From assembly GCA_032717465.1 (NCBI GenBank), contig CM064732.1, positions 22,238,812 through 22,302,811 of the forward strand: a DNA stretch of 64,000 nucleotides, read 5' to 3'. Position numbers and translations under genes: made by a program. Every line of letters starts with the position of its first letter. Positions within the stretch are counted from its first letter, which is position 1. Source of the stretch: Coenobita brevimanus. Lineage: Eukaryota; Arthropoda; Malacostraca; Decapoda; Coenobitidae. The notes under the pieces are model-generated. The model saw only the letters and a program-made list of their open reading frames with translations. It did not search any database and was not told where the DNA came from. Positions 10,831 through 27,499 of this stretch are shown piece by piece.

Positions 10831-10833
<3 letters not shown>
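10657..10833 (-). mobile_element. 5S-rRNA-derived SINE-like repeat
   Basis: On the minus strand, 10833-10767 reads like the 3' half of 5S rRNA. It includes GGTTAGTACTTGGATGGG, TGACCGCCTGGGAACACC and the 3' end GCTGTTGGC. It continues past the normal 5S end into an unrelated tail of about 110 bases (GCATCCCTACGTG...) and ends near (CATT)n. The 5' half of 5S, including most of the internal promoter, is absent. It is therefore a pseudogene or a truncated 5S-headed SINE, not a working 5S gene. A (TAA)n tract lies upstream. Confidence 0.7.
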
Positions 10834-10862
<29 letters not shown>

Positions 10863-10994
10863 AGTAGGTGGGGATGCTAACCATCCACTCAGTGTAGTGA
10901 AAGCTTCAGGTGACGCTTCACTGAGTAGAAAATAAAATGTTTTATTTACCGAAGGAAGTCAGTTACTACGTTGCTTGGTACCCATATAACTAAA

Positions 10995-11205
10995 TTGCGC
11001 ATGGTGGTCTAGTGGTTTAAGGTGATCCAACCGGATGGGATATGTAAATGTTTACATCTGACAAGCGGCTGGGATTTATTGTTCACTTAATGCCACTCAC
11101 AGGAAAGTGGTGCTTGTCACCTTTGCCTTCAATGCCGGGACTGAGCAGCCTTTCCCAGAGCCTCTACGTTCCTGGTGGCGCAAGAAAATGATTGGATGAT
11201 GGGTG
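10995..11205 (+). mobile_element. Possible tRNA-headed SINE fragment
   Basis: Begins with an A-box-like TGGTCTAGTGGTTTAAG, typical of tRNA-derived heads, and ends at a (AAT)n tract (11206-11272), a usual SINE tail. I cannot see a clean B box. No second copy is in the window to confirm the family. Confidence 0.35.
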
Positions 11206-11272
11206 GATAATAATAACAATAAATAATAATAATAATAATAATAATAATAATTATAATATGATAATAATAATA

Positions 11273-12640
11273 ATAATTGTTTTTTTTTAAGTCCAACTCT
11301 TGTAAAAATTCACAAGCATCGAAAACCTTGACGTTATTACCTGACTATAAGTTTACAAGAAGCACTGCGTCAAAACTTTGGATAACGATGGTGGTATTGC
11401 AGTGAGATATGATGTTCTTTCCCATGCTTCCGTCGTTTACCAATTAAGTTCGGTTTTATCATTTTAGGGTCGAGGGTCCAGCCAAAAATAGATTTTTTAG
11501 CCATAACTTGATTGTATGTTTTGTTTGTTGATTCCCAGATGGAGAAAGAAGAATCATAAGAGAGGTCGTGTACTATAGAAGCCTGAGCATTCACTAGGTG
11601 AAAGGTGTACGTAGACGAGTAATTTAGTCTGAAGTACTGTAACTTGTGTACTGTGGAGCGATTCGTTGTGAATAGTCAATACCAAGTGAGTGGTGAAGCG
11701 ACTGGGACAAAACCATGAGATATCAGTGGGCCGGAATTTAATATATTAAAGTCTACATTATTGGCTTTAAAACTACAGTTGAGAGAGTGAATCATGAGTA
11801 ACAGATTGATTTCTTTGGGTGCCACTTTGTTAATGAGAGTCGCAACGAACTTATAAGATTTGTATCGTTAACCTGACTTGAATATATGGGTAGCCTTAGT
11901 ACCATAAAATTAAGAGTAGTTACGCATATTCCCAGCAGAAAAATACAGAAATATTTGCTACTAACACTATACCCACAGTCCATGGGCTATGGAAAGGGCC
12001 GATTTTTATTAGAGCATCCTGGCTTGCATTTCCGACCTTGGGGAGCCGCGGAGGAGGGTGTATGACGAAGGGACTGGCCGCCCCTTCCTAGAATTAAGAG
12101 ATTACAATGAGAGGCAGGGGATTAGGGATCAGTTTCTTTTGAGCCTGGCGTCTCGATGGGGTTGTGGTTGAAATGTACAAAGTGTTTGGGGAGATTATTT
12201 AAGCAAGCGGATAGGATGAAGTCTGTCCTGGTAAAATAGATGTACGCCCAGTTACAAATTCTGTCTGTCCACATGTCTAAGTGCTTCACTCCAAAGACAC
12301 CTTGATTGTTATTCTTACTGTCTCGAGAACATTTCTTTCACCTTAGGAAAGTGTTCAGTCAGAGTTACAGTAGACCTAATCACGATATTGCAGGAGTTAA
12401 AAGAGAACGTTGATAAATAAGATAACTTCCTGAAATGTACAGTACTGTAGTGTCTGGGACTGTCATCTGTGTCCAGGTAGATGGGCTTGTTGTTAAAGAT
12501 TGTTTTAGGCAATGCCATAGAAGAACACGTAAAAACTCAGTCTGTCTATAGGCTAAAGCTAAGACTAAACCTGTACACCTAGGCTTTGTTTTACATCAAC
12601 GAACTTACACCTGATTTTCAAGGCGAATTTGATGAGGTTC
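11273..12640. other. Unassigned sequence
   Basis: About 1.4 kb of mixed-composition DNA without a frame longer than about 75 codons, without a recognised element and without a microsatellite. It is one of the few low-repeat stretches here and could be old unique intergenic or intronic DNA. Confidence 0.5.
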
Positions 12641-16422
<3,782 letters not shown>

Positions 16423-16467
16423 AAAATATATACATAAATATATATATATATATATATAAATATATAC

Positions 16468-16533
<66 letters not shown>
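16423..16533. repeat. (TA)n microsatellite
   Basis: Long (TA)n with a few ATACATAAATA interruptions, between the LINE-J 3' end and the SINE-B head. Confidence 0.9.
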
Positions 16534-16535
<2 letters not shown>

Positions 16536-16918
16536 AGCCTTTGTGGTACAGTGGTAAAGTGTGTGTCTTTGTACACTGGAAAACGAGGGTTCCCGCCCCG
16601 CCAGGGTAATAAACTTTGGCAGCGTTCTCCTGGCCATGTACTATTTTGGCGAGCATAAGGGGAGCTGTGGCTGAACAAGTGTCATATACTATAAAGCATG
16701 CTTGCACCCAGTTGACTTGCAATGGCCGATTACACTTGGTTCACAGACTACACACACATCCAAAGCCACTCCAACACTACAATCACACTTACAAGCACTT
16801 CTCACTGTACATACAATCTCTACCAGACAGCCTAAGCCACTTGATACAGATACATAGGTTGTATCATTCCAACTTCGGTCAGGATAGCCGGTCCTGCAGT
16901 GGATACTCAAACAGCTGA
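16534..16918 (+). mobile_element. SINE-B copy 1
   Basis: tRNA-like head with A box TGGTACAGTGGTAAAG (from about 16544) and a B-box-like GGGTTCCCGCC (about 16587). A body of about 310 bases is shared with the copies at 24303-24714 (minus), 29119-29518 (plus) and 43554-43941 (minus). The body includes CTTGCACCCAGT, CACTTGGTTCACAGACTACA and CAGACAGCCTAAG, and the 3' end is CTGCAGTGGATACTCAAA. A (TA)n tract follows the 3' end in every copy. Confidence 0.85.

Positions 16919-16976
<58 letters not shown>
16919..16976. repeat. (TA)n left flank of Gmr-1
   Basis: (TA)n between the SINE-B 3' end and the LTR start. A matching tract lies at the other end of the element (24211-24302). Confidence 0.9.
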
Positions 16977-16980
<4 letters not shown>

Positions 16981-17762
16981 ACATAGCCTATGATTTCATC
17001 ATCCTTTCTGTAATTTTAACGCACAGTATGCTGCATGTTTGATCACGAGCGTGTTCTGCCTCAGTCCCCCCCTTCTACCGTTATAGTAGAGTAAGTCGTT
17101 CTCTCTGTTATTCAGAGCAGGATTTTCAGCTGTTTGTCCCCATGGCTTCATTTGCGCGTCCTTCTTACAAGTTGTATCAAGCTCTCCTGGCCCCTATATA
17201 ATGAGCTCTGTCTCTGCATCATTGCCACTTAGATCTGCTCCTCATTTTGTTCACATCTCTGTCCTCCCCTGTACAGATATTATTATTGTGAGTGCTCAAG
17301 AAATCTCCAAACATCTAGCAGCTGTGTGTAATTTGAGTATAACTGTCGTATTTTTTCTTGTACTGTGTAGCATAAGGTTAATTCTTAGGCCTAGTGAGGT
17401 CTTTGTAATTGGTGTTGGGTTTTATGTCAGTCATTTTTTATAATAGTTTGTATCTGTAATAATTTATCTGCCATTCACTGAGTATTATCTGGTATCTCAT
17501 TTTATCAGGGCTGACTTAGATAAATTTACTGTTGCTAATTTCGTGTTAATAGAGGCTATTGCAGTTAACCATATATTTAACCTGTTTATTTGCCATTACA
17601 TTATCCTTATGAGTTCTGAATGTTTTGTTGTTAGTTTGTGCATTAAACTTTAACTTGTAATTTTACCTAACTCTTTTGTTTTGAACCAGGAACTGTACGG
17701 GACAGTAGTGATTTTTAGCATTCTCACTTAAAGTGTACATTATCTTTCTCTGTTTCGTAACA
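16977..17762 (+). repeat. 5' LTR of Gmr-1
   Basis: Starts TGTTACATAG and ends CGTAACA (inverted ends TGTTAC/GTAACA). It contains a TATATAA at 17195-17201 and an ATTAAA at 17642-17647 as candidate promoter and polyadenylation signals. Confidence 0.92.
17195..17201 (+). promoter_or_regulatory. Candidate TATA box in the Gmr LTR
   Basis: CCCCTATATAATGAGCTC is conserved in the 5' LTRs of both Gmr copies and in the 3' LTR of Gmr-2. The 3' LTR of Gmr-1 has TATGTAA instead. It lies about 220 bases into the LTR, a plausible U3 position. No experimental support. Confidence 0.5.
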
Positions 17763-17768
17763 TAAATT

Positions 17769-17786
17769 TGGCGACCTCATATCAGG
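17769..17786 (+). other. Primer binding site of Gmr-1
   Basis: TGGCGACCTCATATCAGG begins six bases after the LTR. Gmr-2 has TGGCGATATCTTATCAGG at 45288. The tRNA is not assigned. Confidence 0.55.
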
Positions 17787-17816
17787 ATATTCAGGATATT
17801 ATCATAAGGATAATGC

Positions 17817-20215
17817 TTGATATTTTGTGACTGTTACTTATTCATGATGTCTACTATTTCTACACCTGATGAAGCCAAAGTTTTTTTGTCAAATGTGCAA
17901 ACAGTGTGTGATGTAGAAAACAGAACAAAGAATGAACTTAAGCTTGTTGCTCAACAATTGGGAATTGCTGTTCGCTCTCATCATTCTAAAGATCAAATTG
18001 TTGACAAGATTAATGAAAGCTTGTTTAATGTAACTCCTCCAAATGAGCAAACGCAGATTGAATTAACTAAGTTACAGCTAGCCCTGCAGGAAGCTCAGGC
18101 TAAGGAGGCGGAGTCTCGTGCTAAGGAGGCGGAGGCCCGTTCTAAGGAGGCTGAGGCACAAGTTGAAATTGCTAGGATTCAGGCAGACCATGAGTATCGC
18201 ATGAAACAAGGTGGAACTGGATCATCTAGCTCTGATGATTTTGATGTGGCTAAAAATGTTAAACTTGTCCCTCCTTTTAATGAATCTGATTTAACAAAGT
18301 ATTTTCAGTTGTTTGAGAGGGTAGCTACAGGTTTTAATTGGCCTAAGGAGTATTGGCCAGTACTCCTTCAAACTGTTCTCACCGGTAAAGCTCAAGCAAC
18401 TTATGCATCTTTGCCTCAGGATCAATCTGATAATTATGATGTAGTTAAGAGCTTGATTCTTAAGGCCTATGAGCTTGTTCCTGAAGCCTATAGAGTAAAG
18501 TTTAGGACAACTTACAAGCAAGATAAGCAATCCCATGTTGAGTATGCAAAAATCAAAGAAGATCTGTTAGAGCAGTGGTTAAATTCTCAGAATGTGGATT
18601 CTGATTTTGGTAAATTTAAGCAGATGATTTTGCTGGAGGATTTCAAGAGGTGTGTTAGTAAAAATGTAAGCCTATATCTTGATGAGAGAAGAATAGATAA
18701 TTTGTCTGATGCTGCAGTTTTAGCTGATGAGTATGTTCTCACTCACAAGATATATTCTAGAGAAAAAGGGAAAGCTGAGAGTAAGTACGTTGCCTCTACT
18801 CAGAGTACAGGTAACAGGAAAGAGAATAAAGATGATGTTTTTCAGGAAGTAAATACCAGCTTCACCTCTAGATTTCAGAAAAGTAAATGTACTTATTGTA
18901 GTAAGCTTGGTCATACTACGGAGAAATGTTTCAGGAGACAGCGTGATGTGAACAAAAAGGAGTCTTTAAATATTCAGTCAATTGGTCTAGTGTCCACTCT
19001 TGAGAGTTCCCAGAATTCTTTAACTGAGTTAACTGAACCTGCTTTGAGGGGTAACTTAAATTCTCATGATGGAGCTCCTCTTTTGAGCAGTAACGTGGGT
19101 TACACTCTCAAGAGTTCATGTGCTAATTTCCTGTCTGATGGTTTTGTCAGTCCTCTGGACAGTAATAACAGGAAATCAGTTAAAATATATCGTGATACAG
19201 GTGCTTGCCAATCCCTTATGCTGACCAGTGTTCTAGGCTCTAGTGTTAATTCCTCTGATGAAACTGTAATCTTACAAGGTTTAGGGAATAATTACTTCTC
19301 TGTCCCTCTGTGCAGAGTGAATTTAGAATTTGGTTTTGTTAATGGTTCTGTTATGGTTGGATTGGTTGAGACACTCCCAATGTCAGGTGTAACTTTCTTA
19401 CTTGGGAATGATATTGGTGGAAGTCAAGTGTGTCCAGCTCCTCAGTTGTCTAGTGAGCCAGTGGCTGCGTCCCAGAATTGTGATGTCCCTGATGTGTTCC
19501 CTGCATGTGCTGTCACTAGGGCTAAGTCTAAAGTTACTGGTGATTTAGAGGATAATGATGATGATGATGTTATCCTAGCTGACACTTTTCTTGCTAATTT
19601 GGACCACTCACCAGATGAGGCAGTACCCCGTAGTGTTGATAATTTGTCTCGTCAAGAGTTGGTTGAGTTGCAGGTTGCTGACCCTGAGTTGAAAGGTCTA
19701 GCTAACTCTGCTTACAGTGAAGAAGAGTCAGCCGGTGCTTCTACTTGTTATTATGTAAAGTCAGGAGTACTTATGAGGAAGTGGAGACCCCCAACAGCAT
19801 CAGCCGACTGTGAATGGGAGGTTGCACATCAAGTTGTCATCCCTCGTGTTTGTAGGCAGGATATCATTCGAGTGGCTCATGATTCCAGTTTGGCAGGACA
19901 CCTTGGAGTGAGGAAGACTGTGGCACGCATTTTGAAACACTTCTACTGGCCAGGTATCTTCAGGGATGTTTCCTGGTATTGTAAGTCTTGTCACACCTGT
20001 CAAGTTGTGGGGAAGTGTAATCAGACCGAAAAGGTTGCACCTCTAGTTCCCATTCCACCTTTTGAGGCGCCTTTCACCCGTGTGTTGGTGGATATTGTGG
20101 GCCCTCTTCCTAAGACTTCTTCAGGATTTTCTTATGTGTTGACCCTGATTGATATGGCTACTCGTTATCCTGAAGTCATTCCTCTTAGAAATATCTCAGC
20201 AAAGAACGTGGTTAA
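17817..20215 (+). pseudogene. Gmr-1 Gag-protease-integrase, first part
   Basis: About 800 codons are open up to the inserted element. Residues ~85-120 form a charged coiled coil of KEAE-type repeats. Residues ~150-240 match the SCAN/Gag capsid fold (FNWPKEYWPVLLQTVLTGKA, YELVPEAYRVKFR). The nucleocapsid knuckle CTYCSKLGHTTEKC lies at 358-371. The protease motif is IYRDTGACQS with D at 460. The integrase zinc finger has H688, H695, C722 and C725. The first catalytic Asp of the integrase core is D759 (VDIVGPLP). The frame stays open for some 60 codons into the inserted DNA element, which is not part of the protein. The true start may be the ATGATG at 17844 rather than 17817. Before insertion this was one long Gag-Pol. 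Confidence 0.88.
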
Positions 20216-22035
20216 CCCTTACACCGCGGGCTTGTTTTGCTTTGACTTGCGGCTCCCGCGGGCATATTTGCGCTCCGACAGACTCTCTAAAAATATTTGC
20301 CAAAAATCAGTTATTAGTCCTAGAAAATTAAAATCGCATATACTTATGGCACATAACTTCAGCTTTCTCCTTGGGTGTTTGTTGAGCCTTCGTCGAGTAC
20401 CGTAGGATTTGTGGAGACCTCTGAAGTTGGGTAACGAAGTCTCCACTTTACACTTCCCGACAACTCGTAATATGATTACCACAGCCTGAAATTATCACTA
20501 GAAACACTAGTCTATGATTCTCAAATAGTTTGGAATCCATACTCCCCCCAAAAAAACACTGTGAAAGCAATGAAAATTATGAGGGCGTATGACCATCCCA
20601 CTTCCGATCGTTCGCCGCTAGTGTTGTCTATTATTCATAAAAACACTCACAGTTTATATTTCTGTTACTATATAACACTTATATATATCTACAGTCTTTA
20701 TCCATAAGTTTCCTTCAGTAATAGCAGTTTATTGTCACTGTAGGGATTCAATTTCTTTCAGTAAAATACTTAGCATTCACTTTCTCGTCCTGTATACTAG
20801 CATTGAGAGTGAATGTCACTTTCACCTTCATTCTCATAACTCATAGTATTCATACATGCTAGAGTGAAACTTTCACCTTCATTACTCCTAGGGTATATAC
20901 TCGTATTCTTATAATACTACTCATTTACATTTCTATTTACGTTCTCTATTTTATTTACGTTATTTACATTTCTATTTTATTTACACTGTGTTATGCACTG
21001 TCACTTGAAGTAACTTATAAAACTATTTTCCACTATTCACTTATATTTACATTCATTACTTTCACTTGCTGTTTACACATTATTTACACATTATTTACGA
21101 TTCCACTTGCACTGTTTTACTCAATAGAAAGATTGTATGGTAGTCATTCTTTTATCAATTGTCAGCCCTTTACCTCTTTCCACACGAGGTTTAGTAGTGG
21201 GTAAAGGTCACAGGGCCCTTTGCATGGGGGTGAAAAGTGGCTGAAGTTAGCAGGAGCAAACAGACATACCTTCACATTGGAAGATGACAGTGAACTGATA
21301 GGGGTGGGCCGGGGTGGCCTACCTAGGGAAATACATTACTGCCAACGTTAGCCTCTTGACAGCTGCTAATATATAGCAGTGAAATGATTGGCAGGAAATC
21401 TAGACAATACATTATAAATTAGGTAGTTCCAGGTGAATGTAAATATCACTTAGGCTTCTCCCTTCCGTCCTTATATATATATTTATTACGAAAATAGATT
21501 ATACGGCATATTTCAAGGGGAAGTAAACAGCGCAAATTAGCGAACGAGTGCACGTGAGGTGTTGTCAGGTGATAATTAGCCAATTCCAGGTGTATGGCAC
21601 TATCACTTACCTTATTTCTTTTTTGTATATATTATTTGGTATAAGAATAGAGCATAGGGCTTATTTCAATGAATGATATCAGTGAAAAATTCTAGGGAAG
21701 ATTTACTTAGTGTAGCACAGCCAGGCAGGCGAGAGGATAGGGTAATGGAGGGGGGGTAGGGAGAAGAGTCAAAAATGGGGAGAAATGGCTAAACTGTCAA
21801 CAATGGATGGGAGTACAGATGAGATTAGGAGCGCTGACTAGTGTTGGACATTGGCAGTACTGATAGATGATACAAGCCACCACTTGAAAGCTCAGGTAAA
21901 TTCAAAATAACACAGAATCACAAAAGTGACGCCCCGCGGTATGATCCCTTGCTCCCAAGCGTCACGAAAGTGACGCCCCGCGGTATGATCCCTTGCTCCC
22001 AAGCGTCACGAAAGTGACGCCCCGCGGTTAAGGGG
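20216..22035. mobile_element. PB1: piggyBac-like non-autonomous DNA transposon
   Basis: It is flanked by TTAA on both sides (20212-20215 and 22036-22039). The uninterrupted site is seen in Gmr-2 at 50860-50863 (GTGGTTAAGGAAATG). The termini are CCCTTACACCGCGGG and, on the other strand, CCCCTTAACCGCGGGG. TTAA duplication with CCC-ending termini is the piggyBac signature. The 1.82-kb interior has no transposase-like frame, so it must be moved by an enzyme encoded elsewhere. Confidence 0.85.
21923..22028. repeat. 44-bp subterminal tandem repeat of PB1
   Basis: About 2.4 copies of a 44-base unit (AAAGTGACGCCCCGCGGTAT...AAGCGTCACG) run up to the right terminus. The last copy merges into the terminal repeat. 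Each unit contains the short inverted pair CGTCAC/GTGACG. It may represent transposase binding sites. Confidence 0.85.
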
Positions 22036-23395
22036 TTAAGGAAATGCTAGGGTTCTTCACAAAGTTTGGTCTGCCCAAGGAGGTACAGTCGGACCGGGGA
22101 AGTAATTTCATGTCAAACATTTTCAAACAGTCTCTGAAAGAGTTGGGCATCACCCAGATCACGTCTTCAGCTTACCATCCCCAGATACAAGGAGCGTTGG
22201 AGAGATATCATCAAACACTCAAATCGATGCTCAAGAAATACTGTTTGGAACATCAGAAAGACTGGGATAAAGGTCTTCCATTTGTTGTATTTGCCATAAG
22301 AGAATCTCCAAATGAATCACTGGGTTTCTCACCTTTTGAACTACTGTTTGGCCATGAAGTAAGAGGACCCCTTAAGTTACTCAAGGAATGCTGGCTGTCG
22401 GAGGAAGATGACGTCAACCTGCTGGAGTATGTGATGAAGTTCAAAGAACGGCTGTCCACTGCTTTACAGCTGGCGAGAGAGAATTTAGGAGCTGCTCAGG
22501 AGAAGATGAAGACTTGGTATGATAAGAAGTCCAGGTTACGCCACTTTCAGCCAGGAGATCAGGTTTTGATTCTGCTACCAGTTCATGGGCAACCTCTTCA
22601 AGCCAAGTTTAGTGGTCCTTATTTCGTGGAGAAGAAACTCAGTGATGTCAACTATGTCATCGCCACACCAGATCGTAGAAAGAGCAAGCAACTATGTCAC
22701 ATCAACATGCTAAAGTTATATCACAGGCGGGACAAAAATAATCCAGTCTGCACTGTAGCTGTTCCACCCGAGTCTGCAAGTGAAGCTCTCCCATGCAGTA
22801 TGAGCCTGAGTGATAGTTTGGGGAAGAATCCTGATATCATGAATGATCTCCAGACTAAGCTTTCTCATCTACCTCCCAAGGAAAGGCAGGAGTTTTCGGC
22901 ATTACTGCAGGAGTACCCGCAAGTGTTCCGTGCCACTCCAGGAAGAACCACTGTGTTGATGCATGATGTCGATGTTGGAGACGCAAAGCCAATTAAATTA
23001 CCTCCTTACCGTGTGAACCCAGTGAAGTTCCTCTCATCCAGAAGGAGCTTGGCTACCTGTTGGACCGCAAGATGATTGAGCCCTGTCAGAGCGAGTGGAG
23101 TTCTCCTGTCACTCTGGTCCCTAAGCCAGGTGGGTCACAGCGGCTTTGCATTGACTACAGACGTGTTAATCAGATAACCAGAACAGACACTTACCCTCTC
23201 CCTCGTGTGGAAGATTGCATAGACAAGATCGGAAAGGCTAGGTACATAAGTAAGTTTGATTTGTTAAAGGGATACTGGCAAGTACCTATGACTGAACGTG
23301 CTAGGGAGATCTCATGTTTTGTAACATTAGGAAAGACATTTGCATGTTCTGTAATGCCATGTACAGATTGTTTTAGAGTAATAAGAAATTTCCTT
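22036..23395 (+). pseudogene. Gmr-1 integrase C-terminal part and truncated RT
   Basis: The frame resumes directly after PB1. It carries the second and third integrase catalytic regions (VQSDRGSN and GALERYHQTLK), the GPY/F module (KFSGPYFVEKKLSD) and the start of RT (MIEPCQSEWSSPVTLVPKPGG, CIDYRRVNQ, SKFDLLKGYWQVPM). A missing A near 23027, relative to Gmr-2 (GTGAAGTTCC against GTGAAAGTTCC), shifts the frame. RT stops after CSVMP at 23358, where the sequence jumps to the 3' untranslated region. The YIDD motif and RNase H are deleted, so this copy cannot make a working RT. Confidence 0.88.
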
Positions 23396-23415
23396 TGTAA
23401 ATTTCTTTTTTCTTT

Positions 23416-23424
23416 GTGGGGAGG
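23416..23424 (+). other. Polypurine tract of Gmr-1
   Basis: GTGGGGAGG immediately precedes the 3' LTR, the expected position for second-strand priming. It is identical in Gmr-2 (53119-53127). Confidence 0.7.
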
Positions 23425-24714
<1,290 letters not shown>

Positions 24715-24721
24715 TAAATAT

Positions 24722-24726
<5 letters not shown>

Positions 24727-24764
<38 letters not shown>

Positions 24765-24768
24765 GTGA

Positions 24769-24866
<98 letters not shown>
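24727..24866. repeat. (TG)n-(AC)n-(AT)n-(TG)n compound microsatellite
   Basis: A (TG)n tract is followed, after a short spacer, by a longer (AC)n tract, then (AT)n and (TG)n. The TG and AC blocks are complementary and can fold back on each other. Confidence 0.9.
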
Positions 24867-25600
24867 CCAGTAAGACAGATAATAGAGAAGGCTTGTGAGG
24901 ATTATAGCCCCTGTTACACACAAGTGACTCAAGGTCCGACCGCGACGCGACTCAAGGTCGTGTCTTAGTTGGTTCCCACGCCTCCCGAATGGTCCCTAAT
25001 CTCCTCTGTTCATGACTGCCTCACAACTGTGTCACAACTGCCTCACGACCAGTTGTGATGTCCTCAAGAACATGACAAGATCACGAGTTGACCGTGAAGT
25101 GATGGAGGTACGAGTCTTCAGATTTGAAATTTAATTAATTTTTGTCAGCTACGACCGTGACACGATCGCCCACAAACCCTAGACGACTGTGTTACGCATT
25201 TGAAGAATGCACCCCGACCCCCCCACGACCCCCCCGACCGACCCATGGGGCGGGATATCATGCCTGAACCACCAATGTCACCCAGCATTGGACAGAGCAT
25301 CACACCTGGATCACCAATGACACCCAGCCCATCACCATGGACCTCTCCTGTGTCCTGCTACTTGGACATGCAGTTGTAACTTTTTTTTTTTTGTCGGCAA
25401 CAGCATCACGACACGCAGTGACCGCATCACAATGAATCTGATTGAGATAAGACTGATTCACTACCAACGTACGATACTTCTGACTGCAATGCAACTGAGG
25501 TATGACTTTTGGCAAGTCATGAGACCCGACGAGTCATCCCAGAGATTCACGAGCGCTCTAAAGAGTCCGGACTTTGGCAGCGAATCAAGGGACAATTGAT
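24867..25600. other. Unassigned sequence
   Basis: No gene recognised. Repeated short words such as CGACCGTGA, CACGACC and CTCACGAC suggest an old degenerate tandem repeat around 24,930-25,230. A T11 run lies near 25,381. Confidence 0.45.
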
Positions 25601-25663
25601 GAAAAAATGCTTTATGACAGTGACTCACGCCGTGGTCAGACCTTGTGTTGCTTGTGTGTTACA

Positions 25664-26790
25664 GGGGCTTATAAGGCATTTATGGTATACATGGATCTGG
25701 AAACAGCATTTGACAGAGTAGACAGAGGATTGTGGAAGGTTTTGTGCATGTACGGTATAGTTAGTAAGCCGCTAGGTGCCGTCCAGGGTTTTAATGATGG
25801 TAGTGAAGCATGTGTAAGGGTAAATGGGCATCTAATTGAATGGCTCACGATCGGTGTAGGAGTGCGACAAGGTTAGGTGGTGTCCCCATGGTTTTTCAAA
25901 ACACAGTATATATGGATGGGATGATGAGAGAAATAAAAACAAGAGTAATAAAGAGAGAGATGGCGTTGCTAATGAATGTTTATGGGTGGAATATCTCAGT
26001 TTTGTTGTATGTTGATGATGCACAACTAATTGCAAATACCGGACAAAAACTTGGTAGACTAGTGCAGAGTTTTGCTGATGTCTGTGAACGTTGTGCCTTG
26101 TGAGTAAATGCAGAGAAGAGTAAAATGATGGTTATTGAGAGAGAAGGTGACTCCCAGTGCGAGATTACAATGAATGGAGAGACTGAAACTGGAGAGAGAG
26201 TACAAATACCTGGGAAGAGCAATAGAAAAGAGAGGAAGATGTGCAAAAGTGTGGAAAATAGAGTGACACAAGGAAGGAAAGTAGCTGGTGCTATGAAGGC
26301 CTTGATATGAAATAGAGGCTTGAGTGTTGCAGCTGCACGAGGTTTCCATGAAGGAATGTTAGTGCCAACTTTAACATATGGATGTGAGACTATGGTGTGG
26401 CATGAAAATAAAATGACAAGAGTGAGAGCAGTGGATATGGGACTGCTGAGTAATGCATGTGAAGTACAGAGAGTGGATAGGACATAAACTAATGTGATTC
26501 GTGAAAGACGTGGAGTGGGGAAGTCTGTGGACACCAGAATCGAAGAAAGTGTACTGGGATGGTAATGTCATATGGAGAGAATGGATAACAATAGAGTGGT
26601 GAAAAAAACGTATATCCGAGCGAAATTGTAGGGGGGAGGAGGCGATGTAGGCCAAGGAGAAGGTGGAGGGATATGGTGGATGACTGTGTTAGAAACAGAA
26701 GTATGGAAGTCGATGAGGTTAGGCGACTTACAAGAGATCGAAGTGGCTGGATGAATGTTATGAGAAGAGGTGCATGATCAAGGATTTGGC
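25664..26790 (+). pseudogene. RTE-type LINE fragment 1 (reverse transcriptase)
   Basis: RT motif A is clear (YMDLETAFDRVDRGLWKV, about 25687-25740). It is followed by GVGVRQG with a stop at its end, a frameshifted VSPWFF...YMDGM, and LLYVDDAQLI at about 26005. Further on, frames resemble the RTE C-terminal region. Many stops and indels mark an old copy, and the endonuclease end is absent. It probably belongs to the same broad family as the fragment at 27500-28650. Confidence 0.65.
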
Positions 26791-27099
26791 ATCTCTTTTT
26801 AACGTGACAGTGTCCGGAATGATTCTATCAAATACCTTGATGTGAGGCTACAGAACGTGGTGAATGCTTTTGGCGTATCAGATAGAACCAGGATTCCGGG
26901 GGTTTGAATGATGAGTGAATGGAATCGTGGCCCACTGGATTGGGCCACTCATGCAACAGATTGCATTAACGCTGAATACAGTGCCGTCTTTTCCCATTCC
27001 TTGTATCTTTGTACCCTCAAGCAAGGAGAGATTTTTGGAACTGAATGGGTTGTATATAGCCTTCACTAACTCCATCACTTAAAAGCTGGTCTTCTATGC

Positions 27100-27487
27100 T
27101 GCAGACTAAAGAAATTATACGTTCTAGGTTCGAAGTGCAGAGGAAATGAGACCAAGAGAATATTTGTTAAGACGCTACATGTCAAGGGTACAGATGGGGG
27201 CAAACCCAATGAGACGCTCAGCCGCGGTGCTCATCGAAACACCACACAACTTAGGCCCTTTAGGCTGTGGCAGAAAATTCACCAACAACTCTGGGATTCA
27301 AGGCCACTGCATCAACAAGTTTCCCCCCTAGATGTTAACATTAATACCTGTTTACGTACCAACCTAAAAAAGATAGGTGAACCTCTGAGTTCATTGGCAA
27401 CAGCTGCCCACACAAAGATTCGAACCCTGGCACTGACAGGATGACAGCTTCCCATCTGCTCAATAATAGCCACTCGGCTGCCTTTGT
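27100..27487 (-). mobile_element. SINE-C: tRNA-Leu/Ser-like headed SINE
   Basis: On the minus strand the head reads GCAGCCGAGTGGCT (A-box region, about 27465-27482) followed by a good B box GGTTCGAATC (27416-27425). A body of about 300 bases follows. A body is too long for a tRNA gene and a tRNA fold is not kept. The 3' end near 27100 is approximate, and only one copy is in the window. Confidence 0.5.
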
Positions 27488-27499
27488 GGGAATCTAGTT

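Noticed and set aside
10767..10833. Functional 5S rRNA gene
   Set aside because: The 5' half with most of the internal promoter is missing and an unrelated tail is attached.
20216..20405. C-terminal extension of the Gmr-1 polyprotein
   Set aside because: The last ~60 codons of the open frame are read from the PB1 transposon; Gmr-2 shows the real continuation.
27416..27482. tRNA-Leu or tRNA-Ser gene on the minus strand
   Set aside because: A and B boxes are present, but the rest does not keep a clear cloverleaf and a long SINE body follows.
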